A stretch of DNA of 27,736 nt from Clostridia bacterium (GCA_017632155.1 JAGBRZ010000172.1:1-27736), one strand, 5' to 3'; shown: positions 7,953 through 16,367, numbered from the stretch's first letter. The notes: generated by a model not told the origin, from the sequence alone. Numbers and translations are program-made.

Positions 7953-8717
7953 ATGAACCGTTTAGAAGGAAAAGTTGCCATTATCACGGGCGGTAACTCG
8001 GGCGTAGGAGCCGCTACCGCACAGAAATTTGCCGCTGAGGGCGCAAAAGTCGTCATCACAGCGCGCCGCGAAGCACAGCTTGAAGAGGTTGCCGCAAAGA
8101 TCCGCGAAGCGGGCGGCGAGGTTCTTCCCGTCGTCAGCGATATATCCAAAGCAGATGATGCCAAAAGAGTTGTTGCCGAAACAATTGCAAAATTCGGCAA
8201 GGTCGATGTTCTCATCAACAACGCGGGCGTTCTCGACAACGGACTCAAGGCTATCGACAGCTTCACCGATGACGATATGAACAAGGTCATCGACATCAAC
8301 ACCAAGGGCACAATGTGCATGACCCGCGAGGTTGCTGTTGAAATGGCAAAGACGGGCTACGGCTCGATCGTTAACGTAGCTTCTGTTGCAGGCGTTATGG
8401 GTTGTGGCGGTGCGGCTTACGTTGCTTCGAAGGCTGCCGTTATCGGTCTGACAAGACACACCGCTCTCCGTTTTGCGGGCACAAACGTCCGTTGCAACGC
8501 CATCTGCCCCGGCACTATCGTCACACCCATGGTTGCGGGAATGAATCCCGCAAATATGGATATGAACATCTTCGGTCAGATGATGAAGCACAACGACCTC
8601 AAGGTTCAGCCCTGCATGCCCGAGGACGTTGCGAATATGCTTCTCTTCTTCGCTTCCGATGAGTCAAGAGCGATCACGGGACAAACGATCGTTACCGACT
8701 TTGGTTCAACTCTCTAA
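7953..8717 (+). CDS. Short-chain dehydrogenase/reductase (SDR)
   Basis: A classical 254-residue NAD(P)-dependent oxidoreductase. Features in order: the cofactor loop TGGNSGVG (residues 12-19), TARRE after beta-2 (Arg 38/39, which tends to favour NADPH), NNAG (89-92), catalytic Ser144, and YVASK with Tyr156 and Lys160. The C-terminus GQTIVTDFGSTL resembles the GG-type SDR ending. It has its own promoter and an AGGAGG ribosome site, and is followed by a terminator, so it is a single-gene unit. It could be annotated as a 3-oxoacyl-ACP reductase or glucose dehydrogenase homologue. It has no lipid-synthesis neighbours, so the substrate is open. Confidence 0.9.
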   Translation: MNRLEGKVAIITGGNSGVGAATAQKFAAEGAKVVITARREAQLEEVAAKIREAGGEVLPVVSDISKADDAKRVVAETIAKFGKVDVLINNAGVLDNGLKAIDSFTDDDMNKVIDINTKGTMCMTREVAVEMAKTGYGSIVNVASVAGVMGCGGAAYVASKAAVIGLTRHTALRFAGTNVRCNAICPGTIVTPMVAGMNPANMDMNIFGQMMKHNDLKVQPCMPEDVANMLLFFASDESRAITGQTIVTDFGSTL

Positions 8718-8726
8718 TTCAATACA

Positions 8727-8760
8727 TAACAAAAGGTTGGCGCGTGCCAACCTTTTGTTA
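8727..8760. terminator. Bidirectional intrinsic terminator
   Basis: A 15-bp perfect inverted repeat (TAACAAAAGGTTGGC, loop GCGT, complement) lies between the convergent SDR gene and the minus-strand exporter operon. Its A/T-rich base gives a U run on either transcript. Confidence 0.88.
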
Positions 8761-9525
8761 TTATTTTAATTTCCACGCTCTTGCTCTGCCCTTTTTCTCG
8801 GCTTCTTCGATGATTCCGATGTTTGAAAGCGCGGCAAGAGCCATATACGCGTGCTTTGAGTGCGGTATCTTTGCCGCCTTGCGGTATTCCTCGGTGGTGA
8901 AGCTTTCGCTGAGTCCTTCGGGAATGAGGGCGAGAAAATCGCTTTTTTCGGCAAATACAGCCTCATCGAGTATATCCACAGGGAGGCGCTCGAAGCGTGA
9001 TGAGCGTACTTTTTTATCCTTCCCTCTGCCGTCGAGGAAACGGTATTCCTCTTCCTCAATAAAGAGGAACCAAACGGCAACCCTGCCCGTGGCAAGTGCC
9101 TCCGAGATGTAAACAAGCTCGTGAGCACCGCCAAAAACGTTCGTGATACCCGCTACCCTTCTTCTCGGCTGTGACTCGCCCGTTTTGGGGTCGATCCACA
9201 CGCGGTATTTCTTCATCGGCAGGGGATGCACGACGGTGACGTGGCAATCCGAAGTTTCAAGATAATGCTCAAGCTTTGCCTTTAAGGGATAGAGCGAGCC
9301 GGTTTGTATCTCGAAGATCTCCTCATCGTGCTTGACGTCGGCAACGAAGCGCTTGCCCATGTCGATCTCATATTTAGATTCATCGGAGCAGACAAAGCGT
9401 TTGAGCGCGATATGCATCCTTTTTTCGTTGAGAGTTCCGATCCCGCCGCCCTCCGCCGCGGTCCTTTCGGTTAGGACCGCGCGGCAGATGGAGCGGAATT
9501 TTTCTCTTTCAAGCTCGCTTATCAC
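8761..9525 (-). CDS. Putative PD-(D/E)XK nuclease-fold protein with C-terminal winged-helix-like region
   Basis: A 254-residue protein of no established function. The N-terminal third fits a restriction-endonuclease-like core: LNEKRMH (E34), FVADV (D63) and EIQTG (E72, Q74), i.e. the E...D...ExQ pattern. The following VTVVHPLPMKK strand is also typical of a conserved family I recall only as a domain of unknown function (possibly DUF8091). The last ~60 residues (from TTEEYRKAAKI) read as a small helix-turn-helix or winged-helix unit. It starts with GTG, overlapping the ABC exporter stop as GTGA, so the two are translationally coupled. DNA cleavage or binding is inference from motifs; an inactive regulatory homologue is equally possible. 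Confidence 0.6.
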   Translation of the reverse strand: MISELEREKFRSICRAVLTERTAAEGGGIGTLNEKRMHIALKRFVCSDESKYEIDMGKRFVADVKHDEEIFEIQTGSLYPLKAKLEHYLETSDCHVTVVHPLPMKKYRVWIDPKTGESQPRRRVAGITNVFGGAHELVYISEALATGRVAVWFLFIEEEEYRFLDGRGKDKKVRSSRFERLPVDILDEAVFAEKSDFLALIPEGLSESFTTEEYRKAAKIPHSKHAYMALAALSNIGIIEEAEKKGRARAWKLK

Positions 9526-11408
9526 GTTGCAATACCCGCAAACTGATTCGAATAGAGCTTATGATACTCGCCGCCAAGGGCAAGAAGCTCCTCGTGGCTG
9601 CCCGTTTCAACGATCCTTCCGTGATTGAGAACAACGATCATATCGGCATCGCGGATGGTGGAAAGACGGTGTGCTATAACAAGCGAAGTGCGGTTCTTCA
9701 TCAGCGCGATCATTGCCTTCTGAATGTGCATTTCGGTTCTTGTATCGACAGAGGAAGTCGCCTCATCGAGAATGAGAATTCTCGGGTCGGCAAGTACTGC
9801 GCGGGAGATCGAAAGAAGCTGACGCTGACCCTGCGAGAGGTTGCTTCCCGACTCTGCAAGCTCGGTATTATATCCCTCGGGCAGACGGTCAATGAAGAAA
9901 TCTGCATACGATGTGTGCGCCGCGCGCTTCATATCCTCGTCGGTCGAGTCCTCGCGTCCGTATTTGATATTCTTATCGATGGTATCCGAGAACAGAACCG
10001 TGTCCTGAAGAACGATCGCGATCGCGCGGCGAAGATCAGCCTTCGGGATCGTTGTGATATCAACGCCGTCAACTGTGATCGAGCCGCTGTCGGGTTCATA
10101 GAATCTTGTCAAAAGGTTGACAATAGTAGTCTTACCCGAACCCGTCGCACCGACAATGGCAACCTTTTGTCCTGCCTTTACGCTGAGGCTGAGATTCTTG
10201 AGAACCTTTTCACCCTCGACGTATGAAAAATCAATATCCTTGAACTCGATATCTCCGCGAAGCGCGGTGATGTCGATTTTTTCTTTACCCTCGTCAACCT
10301 CGGGTGCGCTGTCAAGAATGGCAAAAATTCTCTCCGCACCCGCAAGAGCGGTCAGAATCGTTGAATACTGATTTGCAATCATATTGATCGGGTGCGAGAA
10401 TTTCTTTGAATACTGAAGCATCGCCTGAACCGAGCCGATTGTGAACGCCGCGCCGGTGAGCGGGTCGGCATTCAGAATGAGATATCCGCCAACTGCGGCG
10501 ATGAGAACGTACTGCAGATTTCCAATAAAGTTCATCACGGGTCCCATAATCGAGCCCCAGACACGCGCCGAGATCGAGCAAGAGCGGAAATTATCCGAGA
10601 TCTCACCAAATTTTTCGATTGCATCGGGCTCCTTGCCGTAAGCCATAACGGTCTTGTATCCCGTGACCATCTCCTCGATCTGCCCGTTGAGCTGACCGAG
10701 AAGCTTTTGGCGGCGAATGAAATACTTTCGCATAAATTTCGCCAAAGTTGACGATACTAAAATGGTTATCGGTATTGTCACGATCGCAACAAGAGTGACG
10801 ATCCAGCTGTAATGAAGCATCATACAAAGCGCGCCGATGAGCGTCAGCACGCCCGAGAAAAGCGCGGTCAGCGACTGCGACATTGCGGTTGACACGTTTT
10901 CCGCATCGTTGGTAAGTCGGCTCATAATGTCGCCGTGGCGGTGGCGGTCGGTGTAGCTTATGGGAAGCTTTGAGATCTTATTGAAAAGATCGCGGCGGAT
11001 GTGGTAAACGGTATTCTGCGCGAGCTTTGCGGCAACGCGCGACTGAATAAGCTGGCTTCCTGCGCGGAGAATATACGCGCAGAACATAACAACAAGCACC
11101 GTTGTCAAAGCCTTCATATCTACACAAAGCTTGCCCGCGCCGTCAAAATAAAATTCATCGATTGCAAGCTGCTGGAACATAGGGCTGAGAACGTCGGAAA
11201 CGGTTACGATGATTGTAGCAGCAATGAGGAAAATGAGGATAAACGCGTTCTTGCCCGAGTATTTCAGGAGGCGCGAAATCGTTTTGCCGAGATCCTTCGG
11301 CTTTTCGCGGTTGATTCGCGCGTTCATACCTCCGGGACCGCCGGGTCCTCCGCCGGGGCGGAGATTCATTCTTACTTCCTGTCTTTCGGGAGGTCTCTGT
11401 TCAGCCAT
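9522..11408 (-). CDS. ABC exporter half-transporter with canonical ATPase site (heterodimer subunit 2)
   Basis: A 628-residue fused membrane-ATPase protein of the multidrug/lipid exporter class. A Pro/Gly-rich cytoplasmic leader (~40 residues) precedes six membrane helices (~55-340) and a nucleotide-binding domain. That domain has Walker A GATGSGKTT (near 419), signature LSQGQ, Walker B ILILDEATSSVD with the catalytic glutamate (near 548), and the switch histidine in VIAHRLST (near 577). The signature is off-consensus (LSQGQ, not LSGGQ). This fits a heterodimer in which this signature faces the degenerate Walker B site of its partner. Its start overlaps the partner's stop by one base (TAATG) with AAGGAGG upstream. 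The likely cargo is drugs, peptides or lipids. Confidence 0.92.
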   Translation of the reverse strand: MAEQRPPERQEVRMNLRPGGGPGGPGGMNARINREKPKDLGKTISRLLKYSGKNAFILIFLIAATIIVTVSDVLSPMFQQLAIDEFYFDGAGKLCVDMKALTTVLVVMFCAYILRAGSQLIQSRVAAKLAQNTVYHIRRDLFNKISKLPISYTDRHRHGDIMSRLTNDAENVSTAMSQSLTALFSGVLTLIGALCMMLHYSWIVTLVAIVTIPITILVSSTLAKFMRKYFIRRQKLLGQLNGQIEEMVTGYKTVMAYGKEPDAIEKFGEISDNFRSCSISARVWGSIMGPVMNFIGNLQYVLIAAVGGYLILNADPLTGAAFTIGSVQAMLQYSKKFSHPINMIANQYSTILTALAGAERIFAILDSAPEVDEGKEKIDITALRGDIEFKDIDFSYVEGEKVLKNLSLSVKAGQKVAIVGATGSGKTTIVNLLTRFYEPDSGSITVDGVDITTIPKADLRRAIAIVLQDTVLFSDTIDKNIKYGREDSTDEDMKRAAHTSYADFFIDRLPEGYNTELAESGSNLSQGQRQLLSISRAVLADPRILILDEATSSVDTRTEMHIQKAMIALMKNRTSLVIAHRLSTIRDADMIVVLNHGRIVETGSHEELLALGGEYHKLYSNQFAGIAT

Positions 11409-13225
11409 TAGTTTGCACCTCCTTCAACATTTTGACGCTGTGAAGCGCAGATATCGCGATAAGTTTCGCTGATCTTCAGCAACTCTTCGTGCGGTGCGCA
11501 ATGAAGAATGCGTCCGTCGGATTCAATAACGGCAATTCTATCTGCGTGGCGCACGCTTGCGATTCTCTGCGCGACCATAACGACCGTGGTATCCTTCATA
11601 GCCTCACGCAGAGCCTTCTGCAGCTTCGACTCTGTTGCAAGGTCGAGTGCGGAGGTCGCATCATCGAGAATGAGTATCTCGGGGCGTCTTACGATAGCGC
11701 GGGCGATCGAAAGACGCTGCTTCTGTCCGCCCGAAAGAGATGCGCCCTTTTCTGCAATGAAGGTATTGTATCCATCGGTAAATTCGCTGACAAAGGAATC
11801 CGCCTGTGCGATGGATGCCGCCGCGCGGATCTCCTCCTCGGTTGCATCGTCCTTGCCCCATTTGATGTTATTCGAAATGGTATCCGAGAAGAGCTCGCTC
11901 TTCTGCATAACGTAGCCGATCTTTTTGCGGAGCGTGGGCAGATCGTATTCGGCAATATCTCTTCCTTCTATATATACTTTGCCCTTTGCGGCATCGTAAT
12001 ATCTCGGAATGAGCGAAATAAGTGAGGACTTGCCCGAGCCCGTCGCGCCGATAACTGCAAGGGTCTCACCCTTTTTGACGGTCAGGGATATATCCGAAAG
12101 CACGTTTTTACCCGTGGTATTAGGATATTTGAAATCAACGCCCTTGAATTCGATTGCAATCTCGGAGTTTCTTCCTTCCTTCTCATTACCGCCCTTGATG
12201 ACGGGATCGGATTCGAGAACCTCGATAATTCTCTTCGAGGACGCACCCGCGCGGGAGATGGTCTGGAAGATCATCGTCAGCATCATAAGCGAGTTTACGA
12301 CCTGCGTGACGTAGGTGATCGCCGCCATAACGGTACCCGTGGTCATACCCGAAGCCTCGATCTGCGTCTGCAGACCGCCGATATAGATAATGGCAACCGT
12401 TGCAAAGGCAAGTGAAACGATGAGAATCGGGTTAATGAAGGTCAAAAGAAGCTGAACCTTGAGGTTTGTATCGCGCATTTCGCTGTTCGCGCCCTCAAAG
12501 CGCTCACATTCGTAGTCCTCGCGGACGTATGCCTTGATGACTCTCGCGCCGGTGATATTTTCACGCGCGACCGAATTTATGCGGTCAAGCTTTTTCTGCA
12601 CCTCGGAGAACAGCGGGACAGCCTTGCGGATGACGAAAACCATCGCAAAAAGCTGAAGCGGGAGAGTGCAAAGAAGCACAAGACCGAATCTGACGTTGAG
12701 CGAAAGCAGCATCACCGTGCCGCCGATGAAGAACATGGGCGAGCGCACGACCATACGGAGCATGTGCTCGACAAATTCGACAAGAATGGTGATGTCGTTT
12801 GTCATTCTTGTGACGAGCGAGCCCGTGGTGAACTTATCGGTCTGCTCGATCGAAAGCGACATAACGCGCGAATAAGCATCGCGGCGAAGGTCGTTGCCGA
12901 ATCCCTGTGAAGCCTTTGCGGCAGTATAAGCACAGAAAGTTCCGAAAAATCCGCCGACAAGAGTGACGCAGAGCATCAGAATTCCGAAAAGAATGATGAT
13001 CTCCATTCTCGTCGCATCCGCGCCGAGGAAAAGATTGATCAGCTTTGCGGCAAGGGGTGAGCCGTGTTCAAGATCGGTAGGGGAATATCCCTCAACGCCG
13101 AAATTGACTATGTATGACATTAAATAAGGCAGACAAAGGTCGCCAAGCACCTCGCCGATCATCATCAGCGGTGAGATGAGCGCCACGAACCAATAGGGTT
13201 TAAGGTATGGAAGCAGTTTTTTCAT
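11408..13225 (-). CDS. ABC exporter half-transporter with degenerate ATPase site (heterodimer subunit 1)
   Basis: A 605-residue protein with six membrane helices (~15-320) followed by an ATPase domain. Walker A is GATGSGKSS (near 391) and the signature is canonical LSGGQ. Two key residues are altered: Walker B reads ILILDDATSALD, so the catalytic glutamate is aspartate, and the switch histidine is glutamine (MVAQRIAS). This is the pattern of the non-hydrolysing site in heterodimeric exporters such as TM287/288, BmrCD and LmrCD. Together with the next gene it should form one such transporter. It follows MarR with an ATGA overlap, so export is tied to that regulator. Confidence 0.92.
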   Translation of the reverse strand: MKKLLPYLKPYWFVALISPLMMIGEVLGDLCLPYLMSYIVNFGVEGYSPTDLEHGSPLAAKLINLFLGADATRMEIIILFGILMLCVTLVGGFFGTFCAYTAAKASQGFGNDLRRDAYSRVMSLSIEQTDKFTTGSLVTRMTNDITILVEFVEHMLRMVVRSPMFFIGGTVMLLSLNVRFGLVLLCTLPLQLFAMVFVIRKAVPLFSEVQKKLDRINSVARENITGARVIKAYVREDYECERFEGANSEMRDTNLKVQLLLTFINPILIVSLAFATVAIIYIGGLQTQIEASGMTTGTVMAAITYVTQVVNSLMMLTMIFQTISRAGASSKRIIEVLESDPVIKGGNEKEGRNSEIAIEFKGVDFKYPNTTGKNVLSDISLTVKKGETLAVIGATGSGKSSLISLIPRYYDAAKGKVYIEGRDIAEYDLPTLRKKIGYVMQKSELFSDTISNNIKWGKDDATEEEIRAAASIAQADSFVSEFTDGYNTFIAEKGASLSGGQKQRLSIARAIVRRPEILILDDATSALDLATESKLQKALREAMKDTTVVMVAQRIASVRHADRIAVIESDGRILHCAPHEELLKISETYRDICASQRQNVEGGAN

Positions 13226-13683
13226 TCTTCTCTTCCTTTCGGTTTTTCAAGATTATCGCGGATTCGCAGAAGCATCGAACGCAAAAGCTCGATCTCCTCG
13301 GGCAAGAACCCCGCCATCATCTCGTTATCGACAGTAACGAATCGTTCGTCATTGTCCCTTCTGAGGGCGTGACCCTTGTCGGAAAGATAAACACGCGCGG
13401 CGCGTTTATCGTCGTCATCGGTCACGCGGACAACGTAACCTTCATCCTCAAGGTGTTTCAGCGCAACGCTGACGGTGGGCGGCTTGAGTCCCGCGCGGCG
13501 CGAAAGCTCAAGCTGAGTGATTCCCTCTTCTCGGGAAAGGCAAAAAAGAATAGATCGACAGCTGTTTTGTGTCATTATCGGATCATTTTCGCGCGAGCGC
13601 AGGGTGCATCTTTGCGCGCGTGAAATATGCCCAATCAACATTGCAGGCGTCAGCATATCATCTGTTAGTGGTGCCTTTTTCAT
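13222..13683 (-). CDS. MarR-family transcriptional regulator
   Basis: A 153-residue cytoplasmic winged-helix dimer-type regulator. The recognition region GITQLELSRRAGLKPPTVSV is followed by the wing, with the conserved D-x-R type DDDKRAARVYLSDKG. An N-terminal helix and C-terminal helices supply dimerisation. The chosen ATG (13683) has AAGGAG 6 bp upstream; a TTG five codons earlier overlaps that ribosome site and is unlikely. It is the first gene of the exporter operon, and two operator-like palindromes flank its promoter, so it probably represses itself and the transporter until a ligand, perhaps the exported compound, releases it. Confidence 0.9.
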   Translation of the reverse strand: MKKAPLTDDMLTPAMLIGHISRAQRCTLRSRENDPIMTQNSCRSILFCLSREEGITQLELSRRAGLKPPTVSVALKHLEDEGYVVRVTDDDDKRAARVYLSDKGHALRRDNDERFVTVDNEMMAGFLPEEIELLRSMLLRIRDNLEKPKGREE

Positions 13684-13708
13684 TTTCTTCTCCTTCAAAA
13701 TTAATTTA

Positions 13709-13720
13709 TTAGTAAACTAA
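13709..13720. promoter_or_regulatory. Putative MarR operator 1
   Basis: Palindrome TTAGT-AA-ACTAA, just downstream of the -10 box at the expected transcription start of the marR operon. A near-identical copy lies upstream of the -35 box at 13762-13773. Confidence 0.6.
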
Positions 13721-13725
13721 CCAAT

Positions 13726-13753
13726 ATTATAGCAGATTTTGGCGAAAAGTCAA
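13726..13753 (-). promoter_or_regulatory. Sigma-A promoter of the marR-ABC operon
   Basis: On the minus strand, TTGACT (13748-13753), a 16-bp spacer and TATAAT (13726-13731), sitting between the two operator-like palindromes. Confidence 0.75.
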
Positions 13754-13761
13754 GCAATTAA

Positions 13762-13773
13762 TTAGTTTATTAA
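13762..13773. promoter_or_regulatory. Putative MarR operator 2
   Basis: TTAGTTTATTAA differs by one base from the minus-strand reading of operator 1 (TTAGTTTACTAA). It lies 8 bp upstream of the -35 box, so the pair brackets the promoter. Confidence 0.5.
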
Positions 13774-13908
13774 CAAATTATTTTTATAAAAAATGGCACG
13801 GGATTCGAATTTTACTACACATTAAATCCGATCAAGGGGGCAAATTAGTATTGCGGAAAGGTTGCGGCGATCGTTTCCTTGCCGCAACAAAAGAAACCGG
13901 TGGATCTT

Positions 13909-14952
13909 ATGCAAATTAAAAAGAAAATAAGCAGACTGACGACATTGGTCTGCCTGCTTGCGGCACTATTTCTCTTTACCTCAAGTGGCGAAGGGCTCGA
14001 TGTGACGGCAAGGGCACTTCCCGCCTCCGCAAGCGCAGAATCGGAAGAGATAAAGCTGATTCCCGGGGGAATGGTCTTCGGTGTCAGATTTTTCACAGAG
14101 GGTGTGCTCGTCGTCGGCATACCCGAAAGCTCGCAAAGTCCCGCGTATGCGGCGGGAATACGGGTAAATGACGTCATAATCAAGGTTGGCGGCGCAAAGA
14201 TCAGCGATGCCGAGGGACTCAGCCGAGCCGTCAACTCAAGCGAGGGGAAACCCATCGAATTCATCTGCCGCCGCGGAGATCGTGAATTCAAGGCGAACGT
14301 CACGCCGAGGCTTGAAGAGAGCGGTTACAAGACGGGTATCTGGGTGCGCGACAGCGGCGCGGGTATCGGCACCGTAACCTTCATTGACCCGAAAACGGGG
14401 CTATTCGGCGGACTCGGACACGGAATTTGCGATGCGGACACGGGCAAACCGATGCCGCTCGGGCGCGGCGTCCTGCTCGGAGTCAATATTGGCGGCATAA
14501 CCAAGGGAGCTGCGGGCGATCCCGGTGAAATACGCGGCAGCTTCCGGCAGGAAAAGCTCGGCGCGGTGACGGATAACACCGACCGAGGCATATTCGGCAT
14601 CTATTCAAAGATCCCGCGCTCGCTCTACGGTGAGTTACCCATAGCACACAAGGACGAGGTCAGGGGCGGCGCGGCAACCATTCTCTGCACTCTTGAGGAC
14701 GGCAAGATCTGCGAATACAAGGTTGAGCTTTCCTCGATCGACCCAACGGCAAGCGGCGGACGCTGCTTCACCGTCAAAGTTACCGATCCCGCCCTCATCG
14801 CGCAAACGGGCGGAATCGTTCAAGGTATGAGCGGAAGTCCCATTATCCAAAACGGCAAGCTCATCGGAGCAGTCACACATGTTCTTGTAGGGGATCCGAC
14901 CCGCGGCTACGGCATATTTATCGAAAATATGCTTGAGGCGGCAGAAAAATGA
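13909..14952 (+). CDS. spoIVB: SpoIVB sporulation serine peptidase (S55)
   Basis: A 347-residue forespore-secreted peptidase. In Bacillus it crosses the inner forespore membrane and triggers pro-sigma-K processing by cleaving SpoIVFA. An N-terminal hydrophobic segment (LTTLVCLLAALFLF) is an uncleaved anchor or signal. Residues ~55-140 form a PDZ domain (AYAAGIRVNDVIIKVGG). The S55 domain follows, with the catalytic His in GGLGHGICD and the catalytic Ser in VQGMSGSPI. I chose ATG 13909, with GGTGG just upstream; the frame also opens at a TTG ten codons earlier. The gene stands alone: spo0A, its usual downstream neighbour, is absent, and an XRE regulator follows. I could not find a convincing sigma-F/G promoter. 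Confidence 0.93.
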   Translation: MQIKKKISRLTTLVCLLAALFLFTSSGEGLDVTARALPASASAESEEIKLIPGGMVFGVRFFTEGVLVVGIPESSQSPAYAAGIRVNDVIIKVGGAKISDAEGLSRAVNSSEGKPIEFICRRGDREFKANVTPRLEESGYKTGIWVRDSGAGIGTVTFIDPKTGLFGGLGHGICDADTGKPMPLGRGVLLGVNIGGITKGAAGDPGEIRGSFRQEKLGAVTDNTDRGIFGIYSKIPRSLYGELPIAHKDEVRGGAATILCTLEDGKICEYKVELSSIDPTASGGRCFTVKVTDPALIAQTGGIVQGMSGSPIIQNGKLIGAVTHVLVGDPTRGYGIFIENMLEAAEK

Positions 14953-14956
14953 GAAA

Positions 14957-14994
14957 ATCACCGAGGCTCCGCGGAGTCTCGGTGATAGTTTTTT
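14957..14994 (+). terminator. Intrinsic terminator after spoIVB
   Basis: Stem ATCACCGAGGCTC / GAGTCTCGGTGAT with one G-U pair and loop CGCG, then AG and a run of six T. It isolates spoIVB from the next gene. Confidence 0.9.
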
Positions 14995-15062
14995 ATTCCC
15001 ATACAACGCCCTATCAAGCAAAAATCCCACCAACCGTGGAAAAAATCGCAAAATCGCGGTTA

Positions 15063-15091
15063 TTGATTTTCATTCAATAATATGATATCAT
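15063..15091 (+). promoter_or_regulatory. Sigma-A promoter of the XRE gene with overlapping palindrome
   Basis: TTGATT (15063-15068), a 17-bp spacer and TATCAT (15086-15091). The perfect 10-bp palindrome ATGATATCAT (15082-15091) covers the -10 box and is a candidate operator for autoregulation. Confidence 0.6.
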
Positions 15092-15129
15092 TATACCAAC
15101 GGCAGGGCCCGCCGCAGAAAGGAGAATTA

Positions 15130-16272
15130 ATGGAACTTTTAATCGCAGAAAGAATCAAAAAATTCCGCAAGGAGCGGGATATGACACAGGATGCGCTCGC
15201 ATCGGCGCTAGGAATTTCTCCGCAGTCGATCTCAAAATGGGAATGCGCCGACGGTTACCCCGATATTACTCTGCTACCCTCGATTGCAAACTTCTTTGGA
15301 ATCACCGTTGATGAGCTGATTGGAAACGACGAGATCAGCGCGAAGGAAGATATTCAGAAGAATTACTTTTTCAGACTTCACGACAGACCCGTTGACGAAA
15401 GGCTCGAGCTTTCGCTGAAATATCACAGAAAATATCCGAGAAATTGGCATATCGCTACCTCTCTGATGCACCAGATCACGCGCTATAACCGTGACAAGAT
15501 CGATGAATACAAGCCTATGCTTACCGAAATATGCGAGCGTATACTCAAGGAATGCTCCGACACCACTTCGCGGCAAAACGCGGTGAAATCAATGTGTATG
15601 ATCTGCGACGAGGAAGATATAGGCAAATGGTTGCGTAAAGACAGTATATTTTGGCGCGATGAAAAGCTTGAGATTTACGAAGAAAGATATAAGCTTTCGG
15701 GTGACAAAGAAAAATATTGGATGTACCGTCATGCCGTAAATGTTGTAAAAGCCGCAAGCGTGATCAATCAATTCTACGGCCCAAGTCCGTACTCAAATGC
15801 CGAAGAAGCTATCGCGTGGTACAATAATTGTATTCATATTCTTGACAGTTTTACCTTACGCAAGACCGATTCCGACATTCCCGACGGATTTATCTGCGAA
15901 TACCGCCGCGAATACATTCATTTGGCTGCGGCGTATTTCAAGTGCGGCGATAAAGAAAACGGCTACGATTATCTCGAACGCGCACTTGCTTTAACCGAAA
16001 GATTCGCCGTAATACCCCGCGGAACGCCGCTTGACCTTGGAAACGAGTTGTTTTTCGGAAAAACCAAACTGATCGAGGGTAAATGGAGAATTGAATTACC
16101 GAACGGAAAAAGTTATATCCATTTGCTCGGACTTGTCTGCAAAATGGGCAATATCGACAAAAAGATGACCGCCGAAAAGGGTTGGGAATGGTTCGACTCG
16201 GTTCGCGGTGAGGCAAGATGGAATGAGATTCTTGAAAGGGCGCGAGCATTGAATAATACTGACAACAACTAA
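15130..16272 (+). CDS. XRE-family regulator with long helical C-terminal domain
   Basis: A 380-residue protein. Residues ~5-60 form a Cro/C1-type helix-turn-helix (RKERDMTQDALASALG, then ISPQSISKWE, then PDITLLPSIANFFGITVDEL), a standard Xre DNA-binding domain. The remaining ~310 residues are mostly helical and end in a region (YFKCGDKENGYDYLERALAL) that looks like TPR-type helical pairs. Such regulators often sense a peptide or protein partner. Start ATG 15130 has AAAGGAG 5-6 bp upstream; the frame is open 16 codons further but with no ribosome site. It stands alone, so its regulon is unknown; the palindrome on its own -10 box suggests self-control. Confidence 0.85.
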   Translation: MELLIAERIKKFRKERDMTQDALASALGISPQSISKWECADGYPDITLLPSIANFFGITVDELIGNDEISAKEDIQKNYFFRLHDRPVDERLELSLKYHRKYPRNWHIATSLMHQITRYNRDKIDEYKPMLTEICERILKECSDTTSRQNAVKSMCMICDEEDIGKWLRKDSIFWRDEKLEIYEERYKLSGDKEKYWMYRHAVNVVKAASVINQFYGPSPYSNAEEAIAWYNNCIHILDSFTLRKTDSDIPDGFICEYRREYIHLAAAYFKCGDKENGYDYLERALALTERFAVIPRGTPLDLGNELFFGKTKLIEGKWRIELPNGKSYIHLLGLVCKMGNIDKKMTAEKGWEWFDSVRGEARWNEILERARALNNTDNN

Positions 16273-16311
16273 ATTCAAAACACTGAACTAAATGCTCTGC
16301 ACTCTTAAACT

Positions 16312-16367
16312 CCTCCCTTCGGTTTACGTAAGTGAATCCAACTTTGCAAGCAAAGTTGGGTGGGAGG
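16312..16367. repeat. Intergenic cruciform-type inverted repeat
   Basis: CCAACTTTGC and GCAAAGTTGG (16338-16359, two bases between) form a 10-bp perfect hairpin, nested in CCTCCC (16312-16317) / GGGAGG (16362-16367). It has no T run, so it is not an ordinary terminator. It is probably a dispersed palindromic repeat. Confidence 0.6.

Noticed and set aside
9561..10226. Long plus-strand open frame antisense to the second ABC subunit
   Set aside because: The minus-strand frame has all ABC motifs; the antisense translation has none.
13776..13908. Possible sigma-F/G promoter upstream of spoIVB (GGATT and CATTAAA elements)
   Set aside because: The elements are only 14 bp apart instead of the usual 17-18, and the -10 match is poor.
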